From NCBI RefSeq assembly GCF_040183065.1, contig NC_091132.1, positions 93,997,106 to 94,061,105 on the forward strand: a DNA stretch of 64,000 nt. The letters are read 5' to 3'. This DNA is from Periplaneta americana. Taxonomy: Eukaryota > Arthropoda > Insecta > Blattodea > Blattidae. Made by a program: the position numbers and the translations under genes. The stretch's first letter is position 1, and every line of letters begins with the position of its first letter. The notes beneath the pieces were generated by a model. It ran no database searches and was not told where the DNA came from. It worked only from the letters and a program-made list of their open reading frames with translations. Below are positions 10,723 through 21,802 of the stretch, piece after piece.

Positions 10723-11525
10723 TTGAAGAAAAGTTTTCAGAACATGGAAGGGGTGAGAGTAAGAGGAAGAAGAATAAAGTGCATCAGATTTGATGATGAT
10801 AAGGCGTTGTTAACAGAAGAGGAGACTATGCTAGTGGAGATAAATGACAGCTGTGAGCAGCATGACATGAAAATAAATGCAAACAAGACGAAGACCGTGC
10901 TTACTAGAAGCAAAATAACGAAGGTAAACCTGCGACTTCTAAATAAACCAGTATAGTAAGTCGACAGCTTCAAATACTTGGGGTGTACTATAAGCAGTAA
11001 CATGAGCTGCTACAAGACATCAAAAGGAGGATAGCAATGGCAAAGAAAGCTTTTAATAGAAAAAGGAGCATCTTCTACGGACCTCTGGAAAATGAACTAA
11101 GGAAGAGACTAGTGAAGTGCTTAGTGTGGAATATGGGATTGTATGGAGGAGAAACATGGACATTACGACGAAGTGAATAGAAGCGACTAGAAGCATTTCA
11201 AATGTGAATATAGGGAAAAATGGAGAATTTCAAATGGCCAGACAGAATAAGCAATCAAGTTGTGTTGAAAATAGTGGGTGAAGAAAGAATGATGCTGAAA
11301 TTGATCAGGAAGAAGAAAAGGAATATTTGAGTCACTGGCTGAGAACAAAACTGTCTGTTGAAGGAAGGAATGGTGAACGTGCGAAGAGTTCAGGGCAGAA
11401 GAAGATATCAGATGATAGACGACAATAAAATATATAGATCACATGCGGAGACAAAGAGGAAGGCAGAAAATAGGAAATATTTTGGAATGCTAAATTTCCA
11501 GTGAAAGATCTGCCCCTGGACAGAA
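10723..11525 (+). pseudogene. LINE family B, RT C-terminal half
   Basis: Frame 10723-10956 encodes the RT motif C neighbourhood IRFDDDKALLTEEE (F-A-D-D expected; here F-D-D-D at 10789-10800) and NANKTKTVL. Downstream broken frames give FKYLGCTISS-like, LYGGETWTL (about 11140-11165), RKKRN and GRRRYQ segments, and the 3' block CAGTGAAAGATCTGCCCCTG near 11500. A premature stop after LNKPV and several frameshifts make it inactive. It lies 80 bp downstream of a family A copy in the same orientation. Confidence 0.75.
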
Positions 11526-12893
11526 TTAATGATCCTCAACCTCTTTTTAAGTTTTTTTTTTTTTTTTGATTACGCATGTTTCGCTACCTTATAGTAGTGT
11601 GAAAAAGTCATAATTTTATGATATTCTAATTGTGTTTCTTTTCTTGTTTGTCATTTTAGAAATTTTCTTCAATTGACATAGGTTTTGAAATCGATTTAAT
11701 TTCGTTTCTATTTCTCTGTTTCCGTTGTATGCCGTATATATACACACATATCTCAAATTTGGTACCTGTACAAAAACATTATCTTCAATTAAAATTTCTG
11801 ATCATAAGTACGAAAATGACCTGTACATTACATTGTTAGATTGGTCCTCATACTGTCTGATAAAATTGAACTCTTTGTATATTAATCATTGAAAGAGAAT
11901 AAGACTTATTCAGAAAGAAGAAGAAGACACGCTCTTAGTCCTTTGCTTTGATAATATCTGTTTGACGTTATTATCATAGTATATTCTCCAATATCAAGTT
12001 TTTATTTCCTGTCCACCTTATATCAGATCGTACTATTGATTTTGAGCATATTCGATTAATGTTTTAATATAATTCTGATCTTAATTTTTTTAACTCTCTT
12101 TCTTCCATTTTCTATAAATTTATTTCTACAGTGCATTCCACAATACTTTATTTAAAAAGCTCAATTCTTTTGAAATGCCATAATTTTTCCTAACATCTAA
12201 TACCTCTTAATCGGCTATCGTCCGTAAAAAGTTAACCTCAACTACTTGTATCTTTCGACAATCTTCCTTACTTGAGATCATAATACTCTGTACTCATTTA
12301 GCAAGTAGCCCTATTGCAACAAGTTCCTAAAATTTTATACTCGCGTATATTCTATTTAGCTTAAATAATGTTCTTTGTAAGTCATATTATGATTCTACAA
12401 ATAGTAACTCCTAGACGGCATATAAGCCTTTAAGCCTACAAGATTTGTTAGTTTACGTAATTGAATGTTAAAATATATCATTACATTAAGTAAGTTATAG
12501 TTTAAGAATTTCACGACGCTTCACTTGATGCCGAATTTTAGTGTTATTGCACCATTTTTTTTCGCAACAATTGCGGAATCCAAATAAATATTAAGAATAT
12601 ATCGAAACTCAAAATCGACTTATTACCTGCTGATTTCTTAAAATATGTCTGCCTTTTTACAACGGGGAACGCCTATTGAGTGACGTCAAATTTCCATGTA
12701 ATTCTTTTGAGCGAAAGCCTTTTTGAGTGACTTGGAAGATTTAGAGCGATAATTTTTTAATGAGCTGTACAGACTGTACAGCAGAACCTTCATTACATCA
12801 CTTTAGTATGTACGCTCTTCTTAGAGATGAAATAGATAAAACGTACTCCGTATTTGTAACCTTTTCTTCTTACGAATAATTATGAAGAAAATA
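11526..12893. other. No recognisable feature
   Basis: About 1.4 kb of AT-rich sequence with a T-tract near 11550-11567. No coding or repeat signature recognised. Confidence 0.5.
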
Positions 12894-12897
12894 ATTT

Positions 12898-13131
12898 CGC
12901 GGGTCCTCGTGTAAAGGGGGTTAAGTATGAATTGGCTAAACTGAAATAAGTACAGATTTGAACTATCCACAAATACTTTTCTCTTGTGTTAAAGGTCTTA
13001 AGTTATTCTTCCATCTATAATGCAGTTACAGTGCTCCATAGTTTGTGACAAAGAGGTTTTGTTCAGTACCAAAGGAGAGAAATTTAGATACCTTACAATT
13101 TGACTTAACCCCCATTACACAAGCACCCGCG
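12898..13131. mobile_element. 234-bp MITE with 4-bp ATTT target duplication
   Basis: The left arm CGCGGGTCCTCGTGTAAAGG and the inverted right arm CGCGGGTGCTTGTGTAATGG continue into GGGTTAAGT on both sides, giving a TIR of about 35 bp with four or five differences. ATTT flanks both ends (12894-12897, 13132-13135). No coding capacity. Superfamily not determined; a 4-bp duplication fits Sola-, Chapaev- or Ginger-type transposases. Confidence 0.75.
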
Positions 13132-13364
13132 ATTTGACATTTTATCCAAGTACATTTCTTGTCGATTTTGAATATTCTACCCATAAAAACCAAATACATA
13201 CGTGGAAAAGAAATCAGGATATTTGAATACAGGTTTTATTTATAACAAGCATGGTACAGGAAAATTGAACAACTTGGTTTAAGTACACTATACATGAACA
13301 ACAAAAGTCAATATGGTAAATGGCTTAGGCATACCCTATATTTGGCTTTTCCTTTTATATCCAT

Positions 13365-13737
13365 GTGAAATTGGAGGTTATTTGTATTTGCTTTCAATTA
13401 AGACGACTCCACTTCTCCTGCTGTAACATTTATGAGATTATTTTGTTGAAAACTATACTTGAAAAAACCAACATTACCTCAAATGGAAAAACAAAACGTG
13501 TGATGATGCTCACACAGAAAATATATGGGAGTATTTCACAGCAGATTCAATTCCAATTTTCATTCTCCTCAACCAGATATTATTTTGACATTAGAAGTAC
13601 TGAAAAAATGTCAGATGGAAACTTATCTAAAAATCGACGGGGTTGACGATGTTGTACCAATTAAACCCACAATGAGATCAGTGCTACAAAAACTTCAGAA
13701 TTACATAAGTTATGTCAAGAATTTAATCTGAAGCTAC
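13365..13737 (+). pseudogene. Coding-like remnant, family not identified
   Basis: Two plus-strand frames overlap; the second (13525-13731) includes LEVLKKCQMETYLKIDGVDD and VPIKPTMRSVLQKLQNY, which look like real protein rather than random translation, and the first joins it by a frameshift (WEYF..-like text before it). I suspect a mobile-element protein because a LINE end follows within 65 bp, but cannot name the family. Confidence 0.35.
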
Positions 13738-13799
13738 CAGTACGTGAAACTTATATCATTTTTAATACAAACCAGTAGTAAAGTGATTTGCAAAGAATA

Positions 13800-14085
13800 T
13801 TAGCACGTATGGGCGAATCCAGAAATGCATATAGAGTGTTAGTTGGGAGGCCGAAGGGAAAAAGACCTTTGGGGAGGCCGAGACGTAGATGGGAAGATAA
13901 TATTAAAATGGATTTGAGGGAGGTGGGATATGATGGTAGAGATAATATTAAAATGGATTTGAGGGAGGTGGGATATGATGGTAGAGATTGGATTAATCTT
14001 GCTCAGGATAGGAACCAATGGGGGGGCTTATGTGAGGGCGACAATGAACCTCCGGGCTCCTTAAAAGCCAATAAGTAAGTAAGTA
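13800..14085 (+). mobile_element. LINE family A 3' fragment with internal 45-bp tandem duplication
   Basis: Starts at ARMGESRNAYRVLVG and runs through RRRWEDNIKMDLREVGYDGRD to the 3' terminus CCTTAAAAGCCAATAAGTAA and a TAAG tail. The 45-bp unit 13896-13940 is repeated exactly at 13941-13985, adding fifteen in-frame codons (NIKMDLREVGYDGRD twice). The C-terminal end has a frameshift near 14020 (WGGLCEGDN instead of WRAYVRA.MN). Confidence 0.85.
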
Positions 14086-14200
14086 TTAACTAATACTACA
14101 GAAGTATGCTCCTTTTTATCAACATGCAAAATTTTCACCATTCCAATGATACAAACTGAATGTCTTTCAACGTAACGTAAACATCGGTTTTGATCACTGA

Positions 14201-14393
14201 GGGCCATATTCATAGACATTCTTAGCGCGGGCTTCCGGTGGATGATCAGCGAACTAACGTTTTTCGTATTCATAAACCAGTGTTAGCGATATGATACATA
14301 TGATATGAATCCTGTACAAGTAATCAGTCGATAGCCAGGGCTACTTTAGCACGCTCGTAGCGCGGGATAGCGAAATGTCTATGCATAGCACCC
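14201..14393. mobile_element. Probable 193-bp MITE
   Basis: Left end GGGCCATATTCATAGACATT and inverted right end GGGTGCTATGCATAGACATT share 10 exact bases (CATAGACATT) and most of the rest, followed on both sides by a GCGCGGG-type block. No target duplication is certain. Non-coding. Confidence 0.6.
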
Positions 14394-15338
14394 TGAGAGT
14401 CGTAAGTCTCTGAAAATGGGAAGGAAAATGTTGCGTTTAACTCTCATTATGTACAATCCGTAGTAGAATTTTAATTTTAATAGTAAATTATCGTTGCTTG
14501 CAAGAAACTTCTAACTTGGCTCAAAAGATGCTGTTTTCGCCCAAAAGATAGTCCCTTTTTACATAATGTTTGTATGTATAATTGAAACAAATTAATATAG
14601 ACCTAATAGAACAATGTAACTTCATTTATCAAAATATTTCATTATAGTGATGTTGAAATAGTGAACTTTCATAATATTTTTACTTAAACTAAATAATACG
14701 TTTAATGTTTTGAGTTACAGTATTATAAATTCTATATTGTTTTAAACGTTAAATAGTCATTTAAGTAACTAATAAAACAACATAATTTGAAAAAATAAAA
14801 CTGACATATGATATTCAAAATTAAACATTAAAATAAATACAATATTCAAGAAGAATTAATAAAAGACACTGACCCCGAAGTATATAACACAATTTACCGA
14901 AATTTGTACCAAGAAAATGCAGTATGTAATGAGTTCAACTTGTAATTTACTCTCTCATTTTTTATTATATTGTTTGAAATAATATTCTCCTACATTTAGT
15001 TATATTCTATTTCTTTCTTAAGTTAATGATGGAGTATATACTTTTACATTATAGAGTGAAGTAGAAGGCACAGGTGCTTAGTGCGAAACATAACAAAGTT
15101 CCGGATCTTGCAGACACTCAAAGAGATTGTCTTGTTACAAAGTTTTGCCTAATTAAAATGTATTACTATAAAAAGTTAAGTTTGAAATTCATGTAAGAAG
15201 TCTTGAAGTCGCTCGCATGTTCATTAATTCGCAATCTCAGTAATTCACATAAACACGCTCACCATCCCATCCCCCTTTACTTACTTACTCACTCACTCAC
15301 TAACTCACTCATCCAACAAGATCTAAATGTAATTTTTT
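14394..15338. other. No recognisable feature
   Basis: Very AT-rich, ending in a short (ACTC)n-like run near 15278-15312. No coding signature. Confidence 0.45.
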
Positions 15339-15588
15339 TAGTTGTTTATTTAACAACGCTGTATCAAGTACTGGGTTATTTAGCGTCGATGAAATTGGGG
15401 ATATCGAGATGATATTTGGCGAGATGAGGCCAGGATTCGCCATAGATTACCTAACATTCGCCTTACGGCTAGGAAACATCTCGGAAAATCCAAACAAGAT
15501 AATTAGACCAAGCGACAATTGAACCCACGCCCGAGCGGAGCTCTCGATAAGAAGGCGCGCGCCTCTCCCGACTGAGCTATGCCAGTAG
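15339..15588 (-). repeat. tRNA-derived SINE, family S1
   Basis: Best copy of the family. On the minus strand: A box CATAGCTCAGTCGG (complement of 15568-15581), B box GGGTTCAATTGTC (complement of 15514-15526), then a body through CTAGCCGTAAGGCGAATG and CATCTCGCCAAATATCATC to the 3' block CATCGACGCTAAATAACCCA, and a tail GTTAAATAAACAACTAA. Internal Pol III promoter would drive transcription; mobilisation depends on a partner LINE, not identifiable here. Confidence 0.85.
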
Positions 15589-16759
15589 ATAAACGCGTAA
15601 TGGTAGTTGTAGTTCTAATATTTATTTATGCCAGTTGATATCTGTTCTTAATATCATGTCCCTGAGCAAAATTAAGACAAGTTTAGCTACATTTAATTCT
15701 AGGAATCAAAGAATTACAGTAATCTAAATCGAAGTAATTGCTAAAATAATAGAGAACATTTATATATTAAAATAAAAATCATATATTAGAAATATTGTAT
15801 TTTAGGAAAGCTCACAGTCTAAGCAGTCTATTTGACAATCGGGGTTTTGAAATTGGTAAATGTCTTACAGCGCCTTAAGGTATGTTAATATTATTTTCAT
15901 ACTGGAATAAACACTTTCAGTCAACAGAACTTTAATAATTTTATAAATTAACTTTCGGATAACTATAAACAATAAACAGACTATTATAAATAATTCTTTC
16001 TGTGCATGACTACATTTTATTGCCTAGGACCGAAATGAACTTCGAAGATTAATAAAGGTATTAAACTCAAGTGTAAAAGCTATGCCTATATAAAATTAAA
16101 GTTTGTGTCGCTAGAATACAAAATTATTCTATTTTGACACAAATTTTGGCAATGTTATTTTGGAACAAAAATTTGCATTAACAACTATGGTGAAATATGT
16201 ATTTCGTATGAAATTGGAAAATATATTAGCAGTAAAAATGCAAATTGCAAAGCAACTTCAGCCTGGAATATTTGAGCCTGTGAACCGATTATGCCATCCC
16301 TTCTCTACCTTTGTTTCATACTTAGATCGCCAAAGGCCCCTGCGGTGTCAAGATAAGTCTTGGTGAGAAATCTGCTACCCGAATAATACTGTCCATTAAT
16401 AAGACGAGGTACATAAATGACTGATAATTTTGGCTGGAGTCCTCTCAACTATGTGCAGAATTCTTTTATGTGACGTAAATAGACGAAACAGCACTTCCGA
16501 TCTATTGACCTTACCAAGTTGCGAAGCTGAGAATTAGTTGACCACACAGTGCGTTCAATTTAAAACCAACCTCGGTAGAGAACATTAGAACATAAAGGCC
16601 TTACTCCCTATGTCCCCCTCTCCAACCTCTTCTCCCCCTGATCCCACCTTCATCTTCAAGACTGGAATGTCAGATATATGTGTGTGTCTAATGCCTACCC
16701 CTTTCACTTAAGGTGATTCGGGTTCCATATATTACGGATAGATGACAGAACTGTGACCC
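15589..16759. other. No recognisable feature
   Basis: AT-rich, with a C-rich patch near 16608-16650. A 68-codon plus frame at 16160-16366 has no identifiable domain. Confidence 0.45.
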
Positions 16760-17880
16760 AATTATTCATTTTATTTATTTATTTATTTTTATTATTTATT
16801 TAACCTAGTAGAGATAAGGCCATCAGGCCTCCTCTTCCCCTTTACCAGTAGATTACAACTACAATATTATGAATACAAATTACAATTATAATTACAATTA
16901 ATATTAAATTTACAGATACAATAAAAATCAAAGTACTAAAAGATTAACTGATTAATAAAAGCTAGACAGTTTATTGTAAAAGTTAAGAAGAGAGAAGCAT
17001 TTCTTTTATTCATTAAGTACAAATTAAACCTACTCTACGCAGTAAGAAAATACTTAATAAGCTTGCTTTTGAACGCTACTAAATTCCGACAGTCTCTGGT
17101 GTCACTGGGTAGGGTATTCCACAAGCGCGAGAGCGAGATTGTGTATGATGAGGAATACGATGATGCCTTATGTGTTGGTATGGCTAGTATGCGGCTATTT
17201 TGCGTGCGTGTGAAGAGATTATGATATGATGACAGGGAACTGAAACGGGAGGCAAGGTCGGTAGGTAGGAGTAGAGGTGTGAAGGACATGGATAAGGAGA
17301 ACAAGAGAATGAAAATTTTTCGTTCGTTAAGCCGTAGCCAGTTTAGAGTTTGGAAGGATGGGGTAATGTGGTCAGCGCGACGGACATCGCAGACGAAGCG
17401 AACACAAAAATTATGAACACGCTGTAATTTTTGCGACTGGTTGGCATTGAGGTCAGTCAGTAGAAAATCACAATAAATGAAGTGGGACATTACTAGTGTT
17501 TCCACTAGTATTTTCTTGAGTGATAGCGGAAGGAATTTTCGAATGATGTTTAAGGAATGTAGTATGGAAAGCACTTTTTTGGTAATATGGGTTACTTGGT
17601 TATTCCAGTTTAAATCGTATCAGAGTAAACTCCAAGGTTTTTAACACAGGAAGCAAAAGGGATTATTGTGTCGTTTAACTTGACTGGAAGAGCAGGAGTA
17701 ATATTGCATAATAGACGTTGTTGCCCCACTAGGATTGTTTGTGATTTTCTTGCATTGAGAGTCAAACCAAACTTTCTGGCCCATGCAGATATAGATTCAA
17801 GGTCCTCGTTAAGATTTTGTATTGCGTCATTGAGTGAGTATATTATAAGTTGCACACCCCTTTGGCGAGCCATGTTATGC
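16760..17880 (-). pseudogene. LINE family D (jockey/CR1-like), RT C-terminal half and 3'UTR
   Basis: Minus-strand frames 17610-17873 and 17035-17574 are one protein split by a frameshift near 17600. Readable parts: LESISAWARKFGLTLNARKS (post-palm), CVKNLGVYSDT, then FIYCDFLLTDL, KLQRVHNFCVRFVCDV, HITPSFQTLNWL and the family-typical end LWNTLPSDTRDC...FKSKL. The YADD box is not visible, the sequence being altered or truncated at the right end. The 3'UTR (16760-17033) has an AAGGCC-ATCA-GGCCT hairpin and an ATTT-rich (TTTA)n tail. Another copy is at 37.8-38.5 kb. Confidence 0.8.
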
Positions 17881-17884
17881 TTGA

Positions 17885-18303
17885 TGCATATATCTATGAA
17901 GAGTTATGTCGTGTACTAGATGAGTGTATGTGTAAGTGTTCCTGTAAGTGTAATGTAGGGAATGGGTGGGGATGATGGTGAAGGTGAAGAAGGGAGAAGG
18001 GAAAACTCGGTGCCGGCACGTAGCCTCTCCTGTCGAATGCAACCAAGGGGCCGCCAGACTTAACGTCCCCATCCGACAGACGAATCACTATCAACAGTGA
18101 CATATACCTTCTCTTCATATGCAATGCGGATAAATTTGGGATTTAACCCAGGCATATTGGTGCACAATCTAGTGATTAGAAATTGTACACCGCCGTGTGT
18201 CCTAGTCCTGAGGTAGAAATTTTACATGAAAATTTCTGACCCCGCCGTGAATCGAACCGGCTAGTCTGGAGGTAGACGCGCTTCCACAGAGCTAACTCGA
18301 CGG
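17885..18303 (-). repeat. tRNA-derived SINE, family S2 (long body)
   Basis: Minus-strand head: GAGTTAGCTCTGTGGAAGCG as A-box region and GGTTCGATTCA as B box (complement of 18248-18258). A 340-bp body follows, including AAATTTCTACCTCAGG, TCTGTCGGATGGGGACG and a pyrimidine-rich CCCTTCTCCCTTCTTCACC block. It abuts the 5'-truncated end of the LINE to its left. Confidence 0.75.
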
Positions 18304-18799
18304 ACGAATGTCAAACATTAACGTTCTAACAATAGACCTATATTATGTTGAAATGTACGTATAATGTACCAGTCCGGTTTTAAATTGAATTCAGTATATG
18401 GGGAGGTATCCTTTCAATCACTGACAAAAAATAAGTTTAATGTCGTAAATGAGAGTGACCTAATTAATTTAATTAACTGCCACTTGTGACATGAGAAGAA
18501 ATATATAATTATGTGAAATCCGTCTGAAAGCTCATTACATGAAAATACTGTATATACATACGTGTCCGTTCGTTAGTATCAAAAACCCGTCATTTAATTA
18601 GCATATATCGGATGGAGCTCTGAAATATGAAAAATTAATTGCAAGACGTAGTCTGAAATTTAACTAGGCTACTCGTGTGTTCAAATCGACTTCTTTGTAC
18701 ACAATACAGCATAGATATAAACATTGTAATTAGCTAACAGTTACGTTACAATTCCCAGAGGATATCATATTTGACAAAATTCCGAGCATGTGATTCATT
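18304..18799. other. No recognisable feature
   Basis: AT-rich gap between a SINE head and an RTE-like LINE. Confidence 0.4.
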
Positions 18800-19282
18800 T
18801 CTTTTATTTTACTGACAAAGATATGGCAAGCAAAATATTTATATTTATAAAAATCACTGAAGTAATTAACACCGTCTTCAAATCCTCCCAAGTTCAAAAA
18901 TATATGAGGCTAAAAGTCTATAAAACACTAGCACGACCAGTTCTCACTTGCGGCAGCGAGGCAAGGACGATCAGAAAAGCTGATTAGAAAAGACAAACAG
19001 CAGCTGAAATGAGGTTTATGAGGTGGATAGCGGGATGTTCATTGCTCGAACACCGTAAAAATGAAGACATACTGAAAGAACTAAAAATGGACCCTATAGT
19101 TCATTTTGTTCAACAATATAGACTTCAGTGGAAGAAACATATTGAAAGAATGGATCACAGTAGATAGTCTAGAGTCTAGACAAATTATTGCCTATGTACT
19201 AAGAGGAAAGAGAAATTTGGAGACCACGGAAACTCTGGCATGAGACCGTAACGGATACAATAAGGTATAACACGTGAAGAAT

Positions 19283-19318
<36 letters not shown>

Positions 19319-19320
19319 TT
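18800..19320 (+). pseudogene. RTE-like LINE 3' fragment with (ATG)n tail
   Basis: Plus-strand text reads KVYKTLARPVLTCGSEARTI at 18910-18970, then after a stop AAEMRFMRWIAGC, LKMDPIVHFVQQYRLQWKKH and ERMDHS. This is the stretch after the RT domain in insect endonuclease/RT LINEs. Stops at TAG 18985-18987 and later frameshifts. Ends in a clean (ATG)n run at 19281-19319, the presumed 3' tail. Confidence 0.75.
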
Positions 19321-20018
19321 CAGTGTCGCAATTGCCACAACTTTCAGTTAAATAGTGAAAGATTTAATATGTTTGTCAAATTCAAACTAAATATTTTAAT
19401 TTGTACTTAATAAGAAATCATCAAAATCATGCAATAGCTAAACTGGAGAATTGGTGTGGGACAGTTAAGATGTCAACCTAGTAGGTACGTGTTAGGAACA
19501 TGATGGAATATTATATGTGAGTCTTATAACAGGGCTTATGGACGCTGTGAGTATTTTCGCATAAGACGAGTTGTTTTCGCGATCTTAATAATTTTTACTG
19601 CTTAGCCGAAGATTGCCCCTAAATATGTCTTCGTCGATTTCAACGATATTCCCTGGTGGATCACAATATATTTATCCTTTTTTCCTCTGACAACTAGAGT
19701 CCTGCGTTTGGTTACCTAAAGCCTCCAAGCAACCCGCAACAGTGTAGGTATGGAAGGAGTATAGCTTGACGTCATCCAACGCTATTTAATTCCGGTCTGT
19801 TGCTCAGTGAACATAAGAAAAAGAAAACAAAGCTAGGCAATCGGAAATGAGTGCTCCAATAGAAGAATTGGGTAGCGAGCACGTCATTAGGAAAGAATAA
19901 CATGTATTTTATCAGAAATAAGGAGACATTTTGCATTTAAAACACTTGAAATGTTTACAATGTAGTGTGTAGAGACTCGTAAGACACTCAAAGTAATATT
20001 TTTTAAGTTTGAGCTGAA

Positions 20019-20049
<31 letters not shown>

Positions 20050-20770
20050 CATATATATATATACACACATATATTTTTTTAATTTGTTAATTCCTAATTT
20101 TAAATGGATCTAATGTATCTAGATGTGTTTATGTGTTTTTATTTATTGTTAAAATCAGGGGTGCACAAATTCCGGGTGCCAGGTAGCCATGACGACAAAA
20201 ATTATGTGGCTTCTGAATTGTTTCAGTTCAACTTTTATAAAACTTCGATTTCTTTTATGACACTACGGCTAATTCATAAGATTAACAAAAGCGGTTGTAG
20301 GAAGAAATTCGAATGTGCTCTTTAAACTAATACCGTTACATTTGTTACGCTTCTCAAGATAATTGTCCTACATAACTCCAGAGCGTCTCAGAGCGTGTGT
20401 TTGCATTGCATAGATATTTAATGTTGTTTTATATATTTCAGTAAATGTATCTTTATCTTAGCTCGAATGGTATCCTCATTGAATATCTGGACGAAATATG
20501 ATGGCTAGTTTCGTCCATCCTGAGTAAAACTTATGTTTTGTTGCATATAAGCTGCCTTTAAATATATGCTTCATTATTGTTATTAAATCCAAGTGGTATT
20601 CTTGTTGTTCACTGACTTACACACAGCTACACGAATAAACAGATGTAGATACGCGGTACCTGTGCATGAAGGACGACTCATGATCAATGTACATTTAACT
20701 TGTATTCAAAGTAACCAACGCAGGACTCTACTGATAACGTATTATAATATGTTTAAAAATCCGTATTTTC
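19321..20770. other. No gene recognised; contains a (TA)n/(ATAC) run
   Basis: A TA-rich microsatellite occupies about 20018-20076. The open frames at 20104-20325 and 20593-20784 show no domain. Confidence 0.45.
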
Positions 20771-20774
20771 TTTT

Positions 20775-20985
20775 ATTGCATTAAAAAACCACCACAATAC
20801 TCTCTAAACTTTCACTTGACTACCGGTGTCATTTTTTAAAGAATATAGTCACGAATTTTACTAGCAACATATTATAGTTTCTATTTTATTTCACGTGACT
20901 CGGTACGGCCCGGTCACTAGTAACGAACATAGCCGGCGCTGCTGTACCACTTGTATTGTCTAGTTATTCCTGTGCTACATTTCCT
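20775..20985. repeat. Unclassified dispersed repeat X, copy 1
   Basis: Resembles 56668-56900 along its length: a GCATTAAAA..CC.CC start, AAGAATATAGTCACGAATTT TACTA.CA in the middle, CTCGGTACGGCC then GGTCACTAGT, and a TAGTTATTCC region. No inverted ends, A/B boxes or coding found. Confidence 0.6.
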
Positions 20986-21301
20986 ATATATAAAATACAA
21001 TAACTATATATTTGTTATAGACATAGATAACAGGTACTGAAAGAGAAGTCTAATATTGGGCAACTGATTGCAGCTAGTGTAGATTTTGCACATGCGCCAA
21101 GTCGAATACAGCCTGTGGCTCCGCATTACCTGATTATTTACTATAATTTGTTTTACGCAGTACTCTTGGATATAGTTAAAATTTGTTTAAAATATTTGTT
21201 CTGGGCAAAATCCAGTGTGACGTAAAGCATATATAGAGTCTAACAAGTTGTTACTTCTTTCATATTCGGTGGAATTATCGTATGTCGGTGTCGGTAAGAG
21301 T

Positions 21302-21373
21302 TCCCGAGTAGCTCAATGGTAGAGCGTTGGTACGTTAAACCAAAGGTCCCGGGTTCGATACCCGGCTCCGGAA
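21302..21373 (+). ncRNA. tRNA-like sequence (pseudogene or SINE head), GTT in anticodon position
   Basis: All four arms fold at standard lengths: acceptor 21302-21308/21366-21372 with a single C-C mismatch, D stem GCTC/GAGC, anticodon stem TTGGT/ACCAA with loop ACGTTAA, five-base variable loop, T stem CCGGG/CCCGG with loop TTCGATA. The anticodon would be GTT (Asn) at 21334-21336, but position 33 is C instead of the invariant U. A and B boxes are good (TAGCTCAATGG; GGTTCGATACC). The stem extends to nine pairs if flanks are used. The unusual C33 and following T-run (CAATTTTTCCC) favour a tRNA pseudogene or SINE head over a working tRNA. Confidence 0.7.
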
Positions 21374-21800
21374 CAATTTTTCCCTCGAAATTATTCAAAT
21401 CAACTTTACAGGGAGTTATACCTGAAATCTTGATTTGTATCGTAGCACAGCTCGGATAAAATCATATTCATCTCTAGTGACCCTGAAATTCTATTTTACT
21501 CGTTCAAATATGTTTATAATACACAGAAACAGCACTTTTGTCGATAAGCGTCCATCATGGAATGAAGAGAAGTATTGGCATTTCCCCCACATTTCGATAG
21601 TGTACTATTAATAAACGCGATTATAATAATACAATTCATAACTTCATTATTCTTTTAAAGTTCACTGTTTAAAATTAAATTAAAGTTATGTTTAATCTTT
21701 AGTTTTAATACAATTTAATTAATAATACTAGCATTGTAATGACTGGGTTTATGGGTGTGTCACTCGCGCATGGTTCGCACAATCTGTACCCACAGAACCT
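21374..21800. other. Possible SINE body, then AT-rich sequence
   Basis: The first ~100 bp (to about 21480) may be the body of a SINE headed by the tRNA-like sequence; no second copy in the window confirms this. Otherwise featureless. Confidence 0.3.
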
Positions 21801-21802
21801 TG

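Noticed and set aside
21302-21373. Functional tRNA-Asn gene
   Set aside because: C33 in the anticodon loop and an acceptor mismatch; canonical insect tRNA-Asn differs in sequence. Kept only as tRNA-like.
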